DNA of 64,000 nt from Pardosa pseudoannulata (Eukaryota; Arthropoda; Arachnida; Araneae; Lycosidae), in the NCBI GenBank assembly GCA_032207245.1, contig CM063500.1:20704339-20768338 (forward strand), in the 5' to 3' direction. Position numbers and translations under genes: made by a program. The notes under the pieces were generated by a model. It was not told where the DNA came from, did not search any database, and worked only from the letters and a program-made list of their open reading frames with translations. Positions within the stretch are counted from its first letter, which is position 1; the number at the start of each line of letters is the position of its first letter. Below are positions 23,801-36,186 of the stretch, piece after piece.

Positions 23801-24620
23801 ATTGAATGCAAAATGCTTTCGTATATTTCAAAACTATTTCCAATTTCTGAATTGGGACACAGAGTGTAAGAACAAGAAAAAAAAAAAGCTGTATCAAATT
23901 TTTACCATTTAAAAAATTTAGCTTTTACATTTCTTTTTAATTTTTATCATAATTAGAAAATAAATTATGAAAAGCGTTTAAATGATGTATTCGGAAAAGA
24001 TATAACAATTATATTTGTAAAAGACATTGAATTTTGAATGTAAAATATTATTTGATATTTTAAGATTATTTCCAATTTTTGTTTTATAATACAGATAGTT
24101 AAAAAGACCTCAATCAAATTCTTAGTATTTAAAGATAAATTATTTTGTTCCTTTTTAATTTCTAACATAATTTGTGTATAAAAATTATGAATGGTTTTAA
24201 AATTATGTGTAATGTAAAAATATGAATTATATTAGTGGAAGACATAGCATACTGAATGCAAAATGTTTTCGGATATTTGAAAGCTATCTCCAGTTTTTGA
24301 TTTCTAATATAGATGGTTAAAAAAACGTCAATTGAATTTTTAGTATTTAAAAATTAATCTGTTTTGTTTCTTTTTAATTTCTAACATGATTTGCAGACGA
24401 TTTATGAATGATTTTAAAATTATATATACTGTAAAGATATAGTATTATCAATTATAGATGTAGAAGACATTGCATTTTGAATGTGTTTTCTGATATTTCA
24501 AAAATATATCTAAAATTTTTTTAATCTAATACAGAGGGTACAAAAAGAGCTCAATCGAAGTTTTAGTGTTTAAAAATTATTCTATTTTGTTCCTTTTTAA
24601 TTTCTAATATAATTGGCATA

Positions 24621-25866
24621 CACTCAAGAGCCAAAACATGATGACCACCTGTCAATAACGAGTTGACCCACCTTTGGTGCGCAACACAACTTCAACCCGC
24701 CTTGGCATGTATGCCACAAGTCCTTGGTAGATGGCCGGAGACAGATTGTACCAGATGTTTAACCCTCTAAGCGGTCCGCACGTACAATTCCGCCAAACCG
24801 AAGATGACTTCAAAACGTACAATTTTCGACATCCAAAAACGCTCCGAAAATGATGTAATGTACATTTTTGCCAGTGCATTCCCCATGGAGTTTTGAGGTA
24901 GGAGGGTCAGGTCTATAGTTTAGGAACTGCACCCCTCTTTCATTGACATTTCTTGAGGGATGCAACCCTACCACCTGAGGCGAAAAGACGCTGATAGCTT
25001 TTCATGGCTTTGTAAATCTCTATTTCGAAATATTTTGTTTGGGGTAACAGATGTATCTCTAATTGCACTCCTTAAATATCTTGGATGACTTTCATAAAAA
25101 AATATAAATAAGTCTCTCAAAGAATATTTTTATTTGTACTTTTAGAATCCATTATTTCTTATGGGGTAATATTCCAGACTTGAAGAGTTTTATGTGTATT
25201 AAAAATTAACAATCTATAATATCTATTTATATATCTATATATAACTGGAAGTAAAGGGACAATAACTAGAGTGGGTTTTCCATATTTCATTCTAATCGAC
25301 AAAGGGTGAAGGTCAAAATCATAGAACTCTTTGGCCACTGACCTTAGCGTATTTTGGAGAATTTTTTTCTAGATGTGTTCCACTCGGAGGGTTAAGCAAC
25401 GGTTACGCAAATCCGAGATATTGCAGATTGGTGGTCTTTGAACTTTGAGCTGCCGTCCCATGACATCCCGAGTGTGTTCTATTGGATTGAGATCCGGTGA
25501 GTTAGGTGGCCAGAACATTAACTGGAATTCATCATCATGTTCCTGGAACCACTCCAACACAATTTTAGCCTTGTGACAAGGGGCGTTGTCTGTTTGAACA
25601 TTCCATAGCTAGCAGAAAAAACAGGGACCATGTAAGGGTGCAACTGGTGACATTCAGATACCCTATAGCATTCATGGTCTGCTCTACCACAACCACGGGT
25701 CCCAGAGACGCCCAAGAGAATGTCTCCCAAAGCATAATACCGCCACCACCAGCCTGTTTATGACCTACTGTACATTGAGGGAGCAACTGTTCGCCTGGAA
25801 GACGACGTATCCTGACAATGCCCTCGGCGTGATGAATAACAAACAGTGATTCACCTGACCAGGCAA
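24621..25866 (-). pseudogene. 5'-truncated Tc1-like transposase inside the array, split by a MITE
   Basis: The left terminus CACTCAAGAGCC follows TA (24619-24620). Reading leftward from about 25866 are the first catalytic block (WSGES instead of the usual SDE; codon at 25853-25855), LLPQCTVGHKQAGGGGIMLW, FSWASLGPV, a frame-shifted TDNAPCHKAKIVLEW, WPPNSPDLNPIEH with the third acidic residue, and, after the MITE, IWYNLSPAIYQGLVAYMPRR. The loss of the first Asp, a frameshift and the missing N terminus make it dead. It is a different Tc1 family from that at 6501-7953. Confidence 0.88.
24759..25395 (-). mobile_element. piggyBac-like MITE copy 1, 637 bp with both TTAA sites
   Basis: It begins TTAACCCTCTAAGCGG and ends CCACTCGGAGGGTTAA, giving inverted ends TTAACCCTCYRAGYGG and a TTAA at each edge. 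The interior matches the copy at 37523-38166 in reverse orientation. It is inserted at a single TTAA in the Tc1-like coding sequence, between the codons for CL and N; this shows the TTAA duplication directly. No transposase inside. Confidence 0.88.
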
Positions 25867-27940
25867 CTCAATCGAAAAGAAACTCAATCGAAATTCTAGG
25901 AATAAAAATTAAATTATTTCTTTCCTTAATTTTTTAAATTAATAATTTCTGACATAATTTGAACATAGACAAATTATGAATAGTTTTAAAATGATATATA
26001 CTGTAAAGATATATTATTATAAGTTATATTCGTGGAAGACATTGCATTACGAATGTAAGATGTTTTCCGATATTATAAGACTATCTCCAATTTTTGCTTT
26101 GTGATAGAGAGTAGAAAAGAAACTCAATCGAAAATTTAGGAATAAAAATTAAATTATTTCTTTTCTTAATAATTTCTGACATAATTTGAACATAGATAAA
26201 TTATGAATAGTTTTAAAGCGATATGTACTCTAAAGATATAATATTAGCAATTATATTTTGCAAGGCGTTGAATTTTAAAATGATATATACTGTAAAGATA
26301 TATTATTATCAGTTATATTTGTGGAAGACATTGCATTTTGAATGTAAGATGTTTTCAGACATTTCAAGACTATCTCCAATATTTACATTCTATTATAAAA
26401 AGTAAAAAAATATTTGAATTTTTAGTCTTTAAAAAATTAAACTCTTTGGTTCCTTTTTAATTTCTATCATAATTAGCAAATTAATAATGTATGAAAGGCC
26501 GTTAAATGACGTGCACTGTAAAGATATAGTTTTATCAACTATATTTGTAGAAGTCATTGCATTTTGAATGTAATATTTTTTTCCTAATATTTGAAGTCTA
26601 TTTCCAATGCTTGAATTCTAATACAGATGTAGATAAAATAAAACTTAATCGAAATTTTAGGTATATAAAAAGTAATTTATTTTGTTCCTTTTTAATTTCT
26701 AACACAATTAGCAAATAAATGAAAAAAAATGGCTTTTAAATTATGTATACTATAAAGATTTAGTTTTATCAATTATATTTCTGGAAGACATTGCATTTTC
26801 AATGTAAGAATGCCTTCTGATATTTCAAGACTATCTCTAATTTTTGCTTTCTAATACAGAGGGTTGAAAAGAAACTCAATCGAATTTTTAGTATTTAAAA
26901 TTCTATTTTGTTCCGTTTTAATTTCTAATATGATTTGAATACAAATAAATTATGAATTGTTTTAAAGTGATATATGCTGTAAAGCATATATCACTTTAAA
27001 ACAATTATAATATAAATATATTATAAATTATACCACAAATATAATATATTTGTGGAAGACATTGCATTTTTAACGTAAAAATATTTTAATATTTCAATCT
27101 TCAATTTTTGCTTTCTAATGCAGATGGTTAAAAGAAACCTCAATAGTGTTTTTAGTAGATAAAAATTATTCTATTTTGTTTCTTTTTAATTTCTAATGTA
27201 ATTTCCATATAAATAAATTACGAATGATTTTAAAATGATATATACTGCAAAGATATAGTATTATCAATTAAATTTGTAGAAGATACTGAATTTTGAATGT
27301 AAAATGTTTTCTGATATTTCAAGACTATCTGCAATATCTGCTTTCTTAAACAAATGTTGGAAAAACTCAATATTATTTTTAGTATTTAAAATTTAATCTA
27401 TTTTGTTCCTTTTTATTTCTAACATAATTTGAATATAAATAAATCATAAATAGTTTTAAAATTATATATAAAGGTATAATATTTTCAATTATATTAGTAG
27501 AAGCATTACATTTTGAATGTAAGATGATTTTAAATATTTGAGGACTATTTCCAATTTTTGCGTTCTAATACAGAGTAAAAGAAATTTGAAATTTCGGTAT
27601 TTAAAAAATTAAACTATTTTGTTCCTTTGTAATTTCTAACACAATTTGGAAATAAATAAATTATTAATGGCTTTTAAGTGATGTATACTGTAAAGATATA
27701 GTTTTATCAATTATAATTGTGGAAGACATTGCATTTTGAATGTAAAATATTTTCTGATATTTGAATAATTTGCAAATAAATAAATTATGAATGGCTTTTA
27801 AATGATGTATACTGTAAATATATAGTTTTATCTATTATAATTGTGGAATACATTTTATTTTGAATGTAAAAGGTTTTTGGATATTTCAAGGTTATCTCCA
27901 AATTCTGCTTTCTAATACAGAGGGTAAAAATAAAACTCAT

Positions 27941-28430
27941 TATTAAATAACTTTATCAAAAATTGAACGTGATATTATTTAAACAAGAACTAGATATTTG
28001 AATACATAGATATAACAAAAACCCGATTTTAAAAATAATCGTAAATAATTTTTAAAGATTGTTGAAAATCTTGTTTTGTGTTCATTTTTCGACTCATCAA
28101 TAACTAGTGAATTACAGATACGTAATATTAAAAATTCCGTAATATTACGGGAGTGTTTTTTAGTGATTGTTATTATTACTATTACATTTTGTCTTAGGAC
28201 GTATAAAGTCTTCGTAAAAAGACTTAAAAAAGTTCTATGTGCAGTTTATCACCAGAAAACATGGTTAAATCAATACCAAAGAGATTCTTAGTCAATATTA
28301 AAGTTAAAAATAACCTACAAGGTATTGACAAGAAATTTTATTTCCAAAAATACGAAATATTACCAACAGTTTTAACACCACGAGACTTTTTATGCTTCTT
28401 CTGTATATTTAACTTAGTAATACATTTTAA
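27941..28430. other. Array edge, no gene recognised
   Basis: AT-rich DNA. Overlapping short frames (28076-28434) have no recognisable domain. Confidence 0.45.
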
Positions 28431-28862
28431 TTAAATTTTACATAGAAACCGTACAAGAACTTCCATTTAGCTTTAAAATTTTCATTTATAGTTTTTTGGA
28501 GTTTTTTCATAGTGATAGTGATTATACAAGTAGTATTTACACCCACTGCATACATAAGTTTAGATGTATATAGAACCGTCGTTTTTTTGTATATTTTACT
28601 TAATATGCAATACTTTATAATTAAATTTTACATAGAATCCGTAAAGCATGCTTTATTGTAAAAGTTTAATCGTTTACTTTAACGTATTCATACAATAATT
28701 TTTATGCTAACTGCGTGTGTAGTCATATAGTTTTTTCTGTATATTTTATTTATGTAATACTATTTTATTAAATTTTGCATAGAATCCGTAAGCTATATTC
28801 TATCTTAAACGTTTGTTTGCTTACTTTAAAATTTCTATTCAGAGATTTTTGGCTTAGACATA

Positions 28863-29812
28863 CGACGTGTGTCTAAAAAGTTCGGTGAATGTTATTAGTT
28901 TGGTTTGGTTTGGTTTGGAGCGCTACGGTCTACTGTTTTGCACACGAGGTGAATGGTATTAGAAAAGAAACAAAACAGAAGATACAAATAAATTACCTTT
29001 ATTGGCTTTCAAAGTAATCCCCATTGTACACAACACACTTTTAACAACATTCATAAAGCTTCTGAAAAGTCTCAGAAAATGCTTCTTTAGGAATCGATCG
29101 GAGAACGGATGTCACACATTCTTGGATGGCCGACACTTCCTCAAAACTTGCGCCCTTTAGGATCTCCTTCATGCGGGGTAACATATAAAATTCCGCAGGT
29201 GCCAGATCATGGAAGTACGGTGGATGATCGAGAATAGTTATGCGGTTTTGCTTTCTGATCGTCATCTGTCAGTATGTGCGGCACAAATCGGGAACAGATC
29301 TTCATCGTACCCAAATTTTTGCAGACAATGGTGAGAAAAGTATCCTTGCTGATGCTCAATTCCACCGCCATCAATCGTAGAGTCAGTCGTCAATCTCTTG
29401 CCAGCATGTTTCGTACTCGCTCAATCATATCTGGTGTTCTGCTTGTCGACGGCCGACCGACCGTGGTTCATCCTCAATCATTTCCTTGTCGTCGCGAGAA
29501 CATTTAAACCAGTCGTAAACGCATTTTCTGCTCAGGGCTTTCGTCCCGTACACTTGGACCAACATTCCATGTGTCTCCGTAGCTGTTTTTCCCAATTTGT
29601 AACAGAACTTGATGTTCACTGTACGGTGACACTCCCTCTCACACTGACTACGTTCGACTGCCCGTAGCGGGTTTTTCTTTAACAGCCACGAAGCTTCCTG
29701 CAAGATGGGGCTCCTTGACATGCCACTGGATAATCATGTGCATGCGCGTAAGCGTAGCACATGTTGCCATTAAGATATCAGACCATTCATCAAACTTTTT
29801 AGACACACCTCG
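28863..29812 (-). mobile_element. Internally deleted mariner-like element
   Basis: The inverted ends are CGACGTGTGTCTAAAAAG and, from the right, CGAGGTGTGTCTAAAAAG, with TA at 28861-28862 and 29813-29814. On the minus strand the N-terminal helix-turn-helix is seen as KLGKTATETHGMLVQVYGT and SRKCVYDWFK (about 29620-29500), with ISKDT and KICSRFVPH further on. The C-terminal HPPYFHDLAPAEF block (about 29225-29185) and LYECC end follow. Most of the catalytic domain between these, with the first two acidic residues, is deleted, and the HTH part is frameshifted. The element is dead. Confidence 0.88.
28899..28948 (-). mobile_element. Strongly truncated SINE (50 bp) inside the mariner
   Basis: Only the tail and last body bases remain (TTTGGTTTGGTTTGGTTTGG, GCGCTACGGTCTACTG on the plus strand). 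The target duplication GTGAATGTTATTAG (28885-28898) and GTGAATGGTATTAG (28949-28962) differs by one base. This is a short 5'-truncated retroposition. Confidence 0.85.
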
Positions 29813-29819
29813 TACATAC

Positions 29820-30275
29820 TGTTACGAATTTCACAAGTTGGCATGTATTTGTGCTGTATACTGTGTATTATAATGGGTAAATCATGTATTTGGCGAGATA
29901 TTGGCTCGTAGGCGATGTTTTTGGTGACTAATTTTTGGCGCCAAGTTTGGCGATTTATCGCCAAATTTGGCGACTTGGTGATTTTCTTGGCGACCGTTTG
30001 TACTTAGTACTTTCTAGAATATTCCAGTTTCTCCCGAGGATATAAATACCGGGGGCCGTCCTGATCGAGGTCAGTTAGCTGAGAAATTTGTAGAGGTAAA
30101 GACCTACGTTGTTTGGCGCTAAGAGTTTTAGTGAACTATCGCCTGTGCTAGCCAGTTCTCGCGGTGTTGGCTGCTGTATTCGTGTTTTCCCTGCATTCCG
30201 AATAAAGTGCTGTTATTTTTGCTGTCTTAATTCAAAGTCTACTCAATCCACGAACGCTACGCTTAATAAATAACA
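29820..30275 (+). mobile_element. Solo LTR, 456 bp, with 4-bp target duplication
   Basis: It starts TGTTACGAATTTC and ends TAACA, and is flanked by ATAC at 29816-29819 and 30276-30279. Inside are a TATA box (GGATATAAATACC, about 30038) and a polyadenylation signal (AATAAAGTGCTG, about 30202), in the right order for a plus-strand LTR. The TGTTACG start suggests a Ty3/gypsy-type LTR. It lies only a few bases outside the mariner. Confidence 0.8.
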
Positions 30276-31079
30276 ATACATAATCATTGTTTTTTAGCTT
30301 AGTATGTAATACTTTTTAATTAAATTTTACATAGAAACCGTGAAACATGTTCCATCGCAAGTTTGTATGTGATTACTTTAAAGAATACGTACAATACTTT
30401 TAAGGCACAAGGGAGCAACTATTGTTAAAAAAATTTTTTTAATGAAAGAACGACTTTAATCGAAGTAGGTTTTTGTAATTTAGTAGCAGGAACCAAGCAG
30501 AAAACTCTCCAGGCTTGGTCTGTCACCCTCAGAGGTTTAGCCTGAGAACTTGGAGGACATTGTGACCACGAACTTATTTTACGTGCCCTAGTTACCGTTA
30601 ATTAACACTCACTATTTATATAATCGTAGATTTATATAAAATCGTCGATTTTTCTGTCCATTTTACTTGGTATGTAATACTTTTTAATTAAATTTTGCAT
30701 AGAAATCGTAAAATATATTCAATTGTAAGCATGTATTTGCTTACTTTAAAAATTTTCAATGATAGTTTTTTGGCTTTTTATACCACATTACTGATTGTGC
30801 TTATACTTTTTACACCGACTATATATAATCGTAGACTAAATATGATATTTAGGTATTTTAATCTGAAAAAGGGAAAATCCATTATCGGAGAGTGGGTAAA
30901 TCTTTTTAACAGAATTGATTGTAATATCCCCTCTGAGAGCAATAAGGTGTGGTAGTATATCTGCAAGGAAATTTAACGTTAAGTCTACATCTGAACATTC
31001 ATTTACTCCCAAAACCAAATATGCATAATGACTTTATTTAATGATTTTGTGTTAAGGAGACAGAAGAGGTACAAAATAA

Positions 31080-34000
31080 TAGAATTATATTTAAAATGAA
31101 CAGCTTGATTTCAAAAGGAGACTTCTGCAGAATTGGAAATTTTTTCTTTTCTTTTCCGATTCAGCTAGTATAGATGATTTAAATAATTTAAATATTTTAA
31201 GAATTTTTGGGGTACTCGTCAATAGGGTAATATTTTTTTCTGTGAAATACATCTAGGTATCTAGAATCCTGCTTTGGATGCTGTTTGTAGCCAATTGGTT
31301 TATTTTCCTTCAGTAAAATTTCAAAACTGTCAAGAGTAATCTTTTAAATGATGATTATTCTTTTAAAAGAATGATTATTTTATTTCATTACAACTTGTCT
31401 TTTGCTCCACATATAGTTAGTAAAAGTAAAACCCCCTACACTACGCTTTTTTTTATGAATATGATTTTTCGAAAGCGAAAATTTTTGACACAGTGACCTC
31501 ACGCAAGGGAAATTTTCTTTTTAATTACAGATTGTTAAAATCTAAAACTAACATTGATTTTCAATAAATGGCTTTTTTTAAACTAAAAGTGTATGTATAG
31601 CTTTGCTACCCTTGTTTTAAAATAAATTTACAAAACGTTGTCTTGCAAGCGTAGCAATAATGATAACGATCGACAAAAACGGTAAACTTTTAGGGTTAAA
31701 ATGCAAAAAATTTTTTTTCATATTGTCAGTCAAAGTAAAACTCGTACAAGTTCTTTCTGTGCTATCTTTTACGATTCAATGGGGATAGATAATTTAAGTA
31801 ATTTAAATATTGTAAGTATTTTTAGGGTAGTCGTCCATAGGTTCATTTTTTTTTCTGTGAAATGCATCGATGTATCTAGAATTTTTGTTTGGATGCTGTT
31901 TGTAGCCAATTGGTTTATTTTCCTTTAGTAAAATTTCAAAAATGGCAAGAGTAATCTTTTAAAATCCAGCGGTTCAAACTTATTTTCTTATATTTTTATA
32001 GAGACATTATCACGTTAAATTTTCACAGTAAAAAGTTTATTTTATTTCATTACAACTTGTCTTTTGCTGCACATATAGTTAGTAAAAGTAAAACCCCCTA
32101 CACTACGCTTTTTTTTTATGAATATGATTTTTCAAAAGTGAAAATTTTTGACACAGTGACCTCACGCAAGGGAAATTTTCTTTTTAATTACAGATTGTTA
32201 AAATCTAAAACTAACATTGATTTTCAATAAATGGCTTTTTTAAACTAAAAGTGTATGTATAGCTTTGCTACCCTTGTTTTAAAATAAATTTTCAAAACGT
32301 AGTCTTGCAAGCGTGGCAATAATAATACCTATCAACAAAAACAGTACAACTTTTAGGGTTAAAATATAAAAATTTTTTTTCGTATTGCCAGTCAAAGTAA
32401 AGATCATGCAATAAGTTCTTTCTGTTTTTTTCTTTTACGATTCAATGGGCATAGATAATTTAAGTAATTTAAATATTGTAAGTATTTTTAGGGTAGTGGT
32501 CCATAGGTTCATCTTTTTTCTGTGAAATGCATCGATGTATCTAGAATCCTTGTTTGGATGCTGTTTGTAGCCAATTGGTTTATTTTCCTTTAGTAAAATT
32601 TCAAAACTGTCAAGAGTAATTTTGTAAAATCCAACGGTTCAAACTTATTATTTTTATTTTGATAGAGATATTATCATGTTAAATTTTTGCAATAGAATGA
32701 TTATTTTATTTCATTACAACTTGTCTTTTGCTGCACATATAGTTAGTAAAAGTAAAACTTTTACCCTTTTTTTGATGAATTTGAGTTTTCTAAAGTGAGA
32801 ATTTTCACACAATGACCTCACGCATGGGAAATTTTCTTTTTAATTATAGATTGTTAAAAGCTAAAAATAACATTGAATTTCAGTAAATGGTTTTTTAAAA
32901 CGAAAACCGTATGTATAACTTCCCTATCCTCGTGTGGGAAAACCCCTGACAGACCAATTGCGAACTAACTGAAACCTTTATCGCTAGCTCAGCTGTTTTT
33001 TGTTTTCCCGTCAGTGGCAACGCGGAAAGAGATGGAAAGAAAATAAAATAGTTGTTGTTGCTGATGTCGAATGTTTCATTTTTGAACACTAATTTGATCT
33101 CCCAAAGACTATTTTTTAGAGAATAGAATAACCTTAAAGAACGAACTCAGTCGGTGTCGCGAGTGTAAACAGACCAGATGGATGCTTGCTAGCTCCCCTT
33201 TTTACATGTACATTATTTTTTCGAATTTCTGTAATTCCTTTTAAGTGTATCCGGTATTGTAATACATTTTATTACTTTTGCTCAAATGTATTCGAGCATT
33301 TAATGCCAAAGACGGAATTCTCAAGGTGTTTATAAAAGACCGATCTGGTACAAATTGACGAGAAGTAGTTCCCTTGAAAATTTAAAGGTAATGCCCCTTC
33401 GCTTTATCTATTATTGATTTATTTGTACTGTATTCACTTGTGGTTTTTGACACCTTGTTTTAAAATAAATTTTCAAAAAGTTGTCTTGCAAGCGTGGCAA
33501 TAATAATAACGATCGACAAAAACGGTAAACTTTTAGGATTAAAATGTAAAAAATTTTTTTCGTATTGTCAGTCAAAGTAAAACTCATAAGCTCTTTCTCT
33601 ATTTTCTTTTATGGTTCAATGGGCATAGGTAATTTAAATAATTTAAATATTGTAAGTATTTTTGGGGTAGTCGGCCATAGGTTTATTTTTTTCTGTGAAA
33701 TGCATCGAGATATCTAAAATCTTACTTTGGATGCTCCTGTAAAATTTCAAAACTGTCGGGAGTTATCTTTCAAAATCCAGAGGTCCAAACATAAATTTTT
33801 TGCCTTCATCGATGTATTATCACATTAAATTTTTGCAATAGAATGATTATTTTATTTCATTACAACTTGTCTTTTGCTGCACATATATTTAGTGAAACTA
33901 AATTCCTACACTACGCTTTTTTTTGATGTATTTGAGTTTTCAAAAGTGAAAATTTTGACACAAGGACCTCATACATGGGAAATTTTCTTTTTATTTATAG

Positions 34001-34880
34001 ATTGTTAAAAGCTAAAAATAAATGGTTTTTTAGACCGAAAAGCGTATGTATAACTTCCCTATCCTTGTTTTAAAATAAATTTCAACAAAAACAGTACAAC
34101 TCTTAGGATTAAAATGTAAAAATATTTTTCGTATTGTCCGTCAAAGTAAAACTCAAATAAGTCCTTTCTCTGTTTTCTTTTACGATTCAATGGGCATAGA
34201 TAATTTAAATAATTTAAATATTGTAAGTATTTTTGGGGTAGTCGGCCATAGGTTTATTTTTTTCTGTGAAATGCATCGAGGTATCTAAAATCTTAGTTTG
34301 GATGCTTTTTATAGCCAATTGGTTTTATTTCTTCCGGTAAAATTTCAAAACGGTCAGGAGTTATCTTTCAAAATCCAGCGGGCCAAATAAATTTTTTGTC
34401 TTGATGGAGGTATTATAACATTAAATTTTTGCAATAGAATGATTATTATTGTTTCATTACAACCTGTCTTTTGTTGTACATATATTTAGTAAAAGTAAAA
34501 CTCATACATTAAGCTTTTTTGGATGAATTTGAGTTTTCAAAAGTGAAAATTTTGACACATTGATCTCCCACCTAGGAATTTTTTTTCTTATTAAAGTACA
34601 GATTGTTATAAGCTAAAAATAACACTAAGTGCAATAAATGGTTTTTCAAAACGAAAGAGTATGCATAATTTCATTTTCCTACTCTTAGAATAAATTTTCA
34701 AAAAGCTATCTTACAAACGTGTCAATAATAACAACGTTTGAAAAAAACAGAATAGCTTTTTAATGATTAAAATATAATTTTTTTTTTCTACAGTCAGTGA
34801 AAATAAAAATCGTACATTAAGCTGATTCTGTACAATTTGAGATTTTAAAAGTGAAAATTTTGACACCCTTTTTTACTTAA
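31080..34880 (+). repeat. Tandem array, unit about 600-665 bp, about 5-6 copies
   Basis: The block CATTACAACTTGTCTTTTGC recurs at about 31388, 32046, 32712, 33857 and 34457. Other shared blocks are TTCAATGGGCATAGATAATT, TGGATGCTGTTTGTAGCCAA and GTCTTGCAAGCGTGGCAATA. The long third interval (1145 bp) is explained by a 520-bp solo LTR. Short open frames inside are repeated too, but they are broken differently in each unit and are not called. Confidence 0.85.
32933..33452 (+). mobile_element. Solo LTR, 520 bp, inside the 660-bp array
   Basis: It starts TGTGGGAAAACCCC and ends TTTTTGACA. It is flanked by CCTCG (32928-32932) and CCTTG (33453-33457), a 5-bp duplication with one mismatch. The uninterrupted site CTATCCTTGTTTTAAAA can be read in a neighbouring array unit (about 34060-34075). 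A TATA-like TTTATAAAAGACC lies at about 33330. It differs in sequence from the other LTRs in the window. Confidence 0.8.
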
Positions 34881-35371
34881 AAAAGAACTATTAATGAATA
34901 TTTTTTTATGTATAGAACTTTAAGCTTAGCCCAATATTCAAAAAGTATTGTACTAATTAAGAAGGCTATGGAAAACATAAGGTTAAAATAAAATTCAGTC
35001 AATATACAAAATCCCCAATTTCAGAAAGATTGACAATATGAAATTTTCAGTTTAGTACTTCACTGGGCATCATCTATATCCCCTAATATGCTTTTGGTGT
35101 TTTACACTTTAAAAATCTTAAATTGAACAGAAAAAGAATAGTGTACTTACAATAATCTTTATATGAATTCCTAATTTTTGATCGCAAATGACATGATTTG
35201 GTACTGGCAAGCTCCGTAAGGGAAGATTCATATAGTAATCCAACTCTCACAATCAGCAAACAAAACTTTAATCACGAAGTAGTACAAAAACACAAACATA
35301 AGGGAAAAACAAAAAGTTTTTAAATTACACTATGTAACACCTATCATAAATACCTACTGTAAGCGTCGCAT

Positions 35372-35534
35372 CCGTCTCTGTCGATGTTTAAGACGAGCGT
35401 TTGTAAAAGCGAACTATTGTGCAATGTAAACCGCCGAACACTGCAAACGACAGTATTGTGCCAGTAATGGTCATCTTGACGCTCGGACTGTTGGAAGTGT
35501 CAAGCGGGGTGTTTGTAAAAACACCGACAGAGAA
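35372..35534. mobile_element. Possible small MITE
   Basis: The left TCTCTGTCGATGTTT and right AACACCGACAGAGA are near-perfect inverted ends, and the interior is GC-richer than its surroundings. No target duplication was identified. Confidence 0.4.
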
Positions 35535-36000
35535 TGGAAAGATGCCTTTTGTGACCTAGTCGGCCATGGTAGAGGATGTATAAGTTAAACAAGTGTAGCC
35601 AATTATACGTTCTTGGTAACCTACCAGTAAGGATGCCAATTCCAACCAGAAAGGTTTATTTCATCACCTTGGGTGAAGTATGTACATTTTGTGAACTTGC
35701 CAGCGGCATCACTTGCTCTTGTCCATCTTAGTCCAACAGCAGTTAAAGGATTGATTTCAAGAAGTACTTTTACAAAAGTGAAAGTCACAATAAAAATTGT
35801 GGAGCCTGTGAAAATGCAATAAACAACCGACAACAATTATAAATGTTTTCTCTGAATTTGATCTCCACAGGTCTGAAAACAATGGCGATGTGTCACAAAA
35901 GGTTCTTCTGTTAAATAATATTTCGAAGAAACTCATTTTTATTTGCTAAAAATTATGCTTTTAAACCTGTTTTATCTTTAAACAATGAACTTCAGACATG

Positions 36001-36186
36001 AAAGTGCATAATGGCAATCAAATGGGAAATCCATTAACTTTAGTTCTTTTATTTTACATGGTGTTCGTAAATTCGGAAATTACTGCTGCTAGTAAAGTGC
36101 ATAATGGCAATCAAGTGCGAAAGCCATTAACTTTTGGTTTTACTTTACATGGTGTTCTTAAATTCGGAAATCACTACTGGCATAGA
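36001..36186 (+). repeat. 93-bp direct tandem duplication
   Basis: AAAGTGCATAATGGCAATCA starts at 36001 and again at 36094. The 93-bp period is a multiple of three and the copies differ at several bases. The 72-codon open frame across it has no known domain. Confidence 0.75.

Larger units (their letters stand above)
21100..27940 (+). repeat. Satellite-like array with two alternating monomers (about 222 and 280 bp)
   Basis: The block TTGTTCCTTTTTAATTTCTAA recurs about every 220-280 bp; approximate positions are 21120, 21342, 21624, 21843, 22118, 22346, 22626, 22851, 23078 and 23354, then less regularly to 27619. Short monomers continue with TTTGTGTATAAAAATTATGA, long ones with TTAGAAAATAAATAAATTATG and an extra GCATATAACATTTG..CGGAAGATATTGC block. 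The alternation short-long-short-long is strict for the first seven intervals, making a dimeric higher-order unit of about 500 bp; later units drift. A Tc1-like element interrupts the array at 24621-25866. It has no coding content. Confidence 0.88.
28431..30800 (+). repeat. Irregular tandem array, unit about 150-190 bp, broken by TEs
   Basis: The block AATTAAATTTTACATAGAA recurs at about 28431, 28620, 28772, 30320 and 30685, usually followed by CCGTAAA-like and GTTTGCTTACTTTAA blocks. A mariner and a solo LTR lie between the third and fourth units. Confidence 0.75.

Noticed and set aside
21100..27940. CRISPR-like array from regular spacing of a conserved block
   Set aside because: The spacers are themselves conserved and the units are 220-280 bp. 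The setting is eukaryotic satellite DNA.
30695..30955. Small membrane protein of 86 residues
   Set aside because: It overlaps the 190-bp repeat array, has no family match that I recognise and is shadowed by frames on the other strand.
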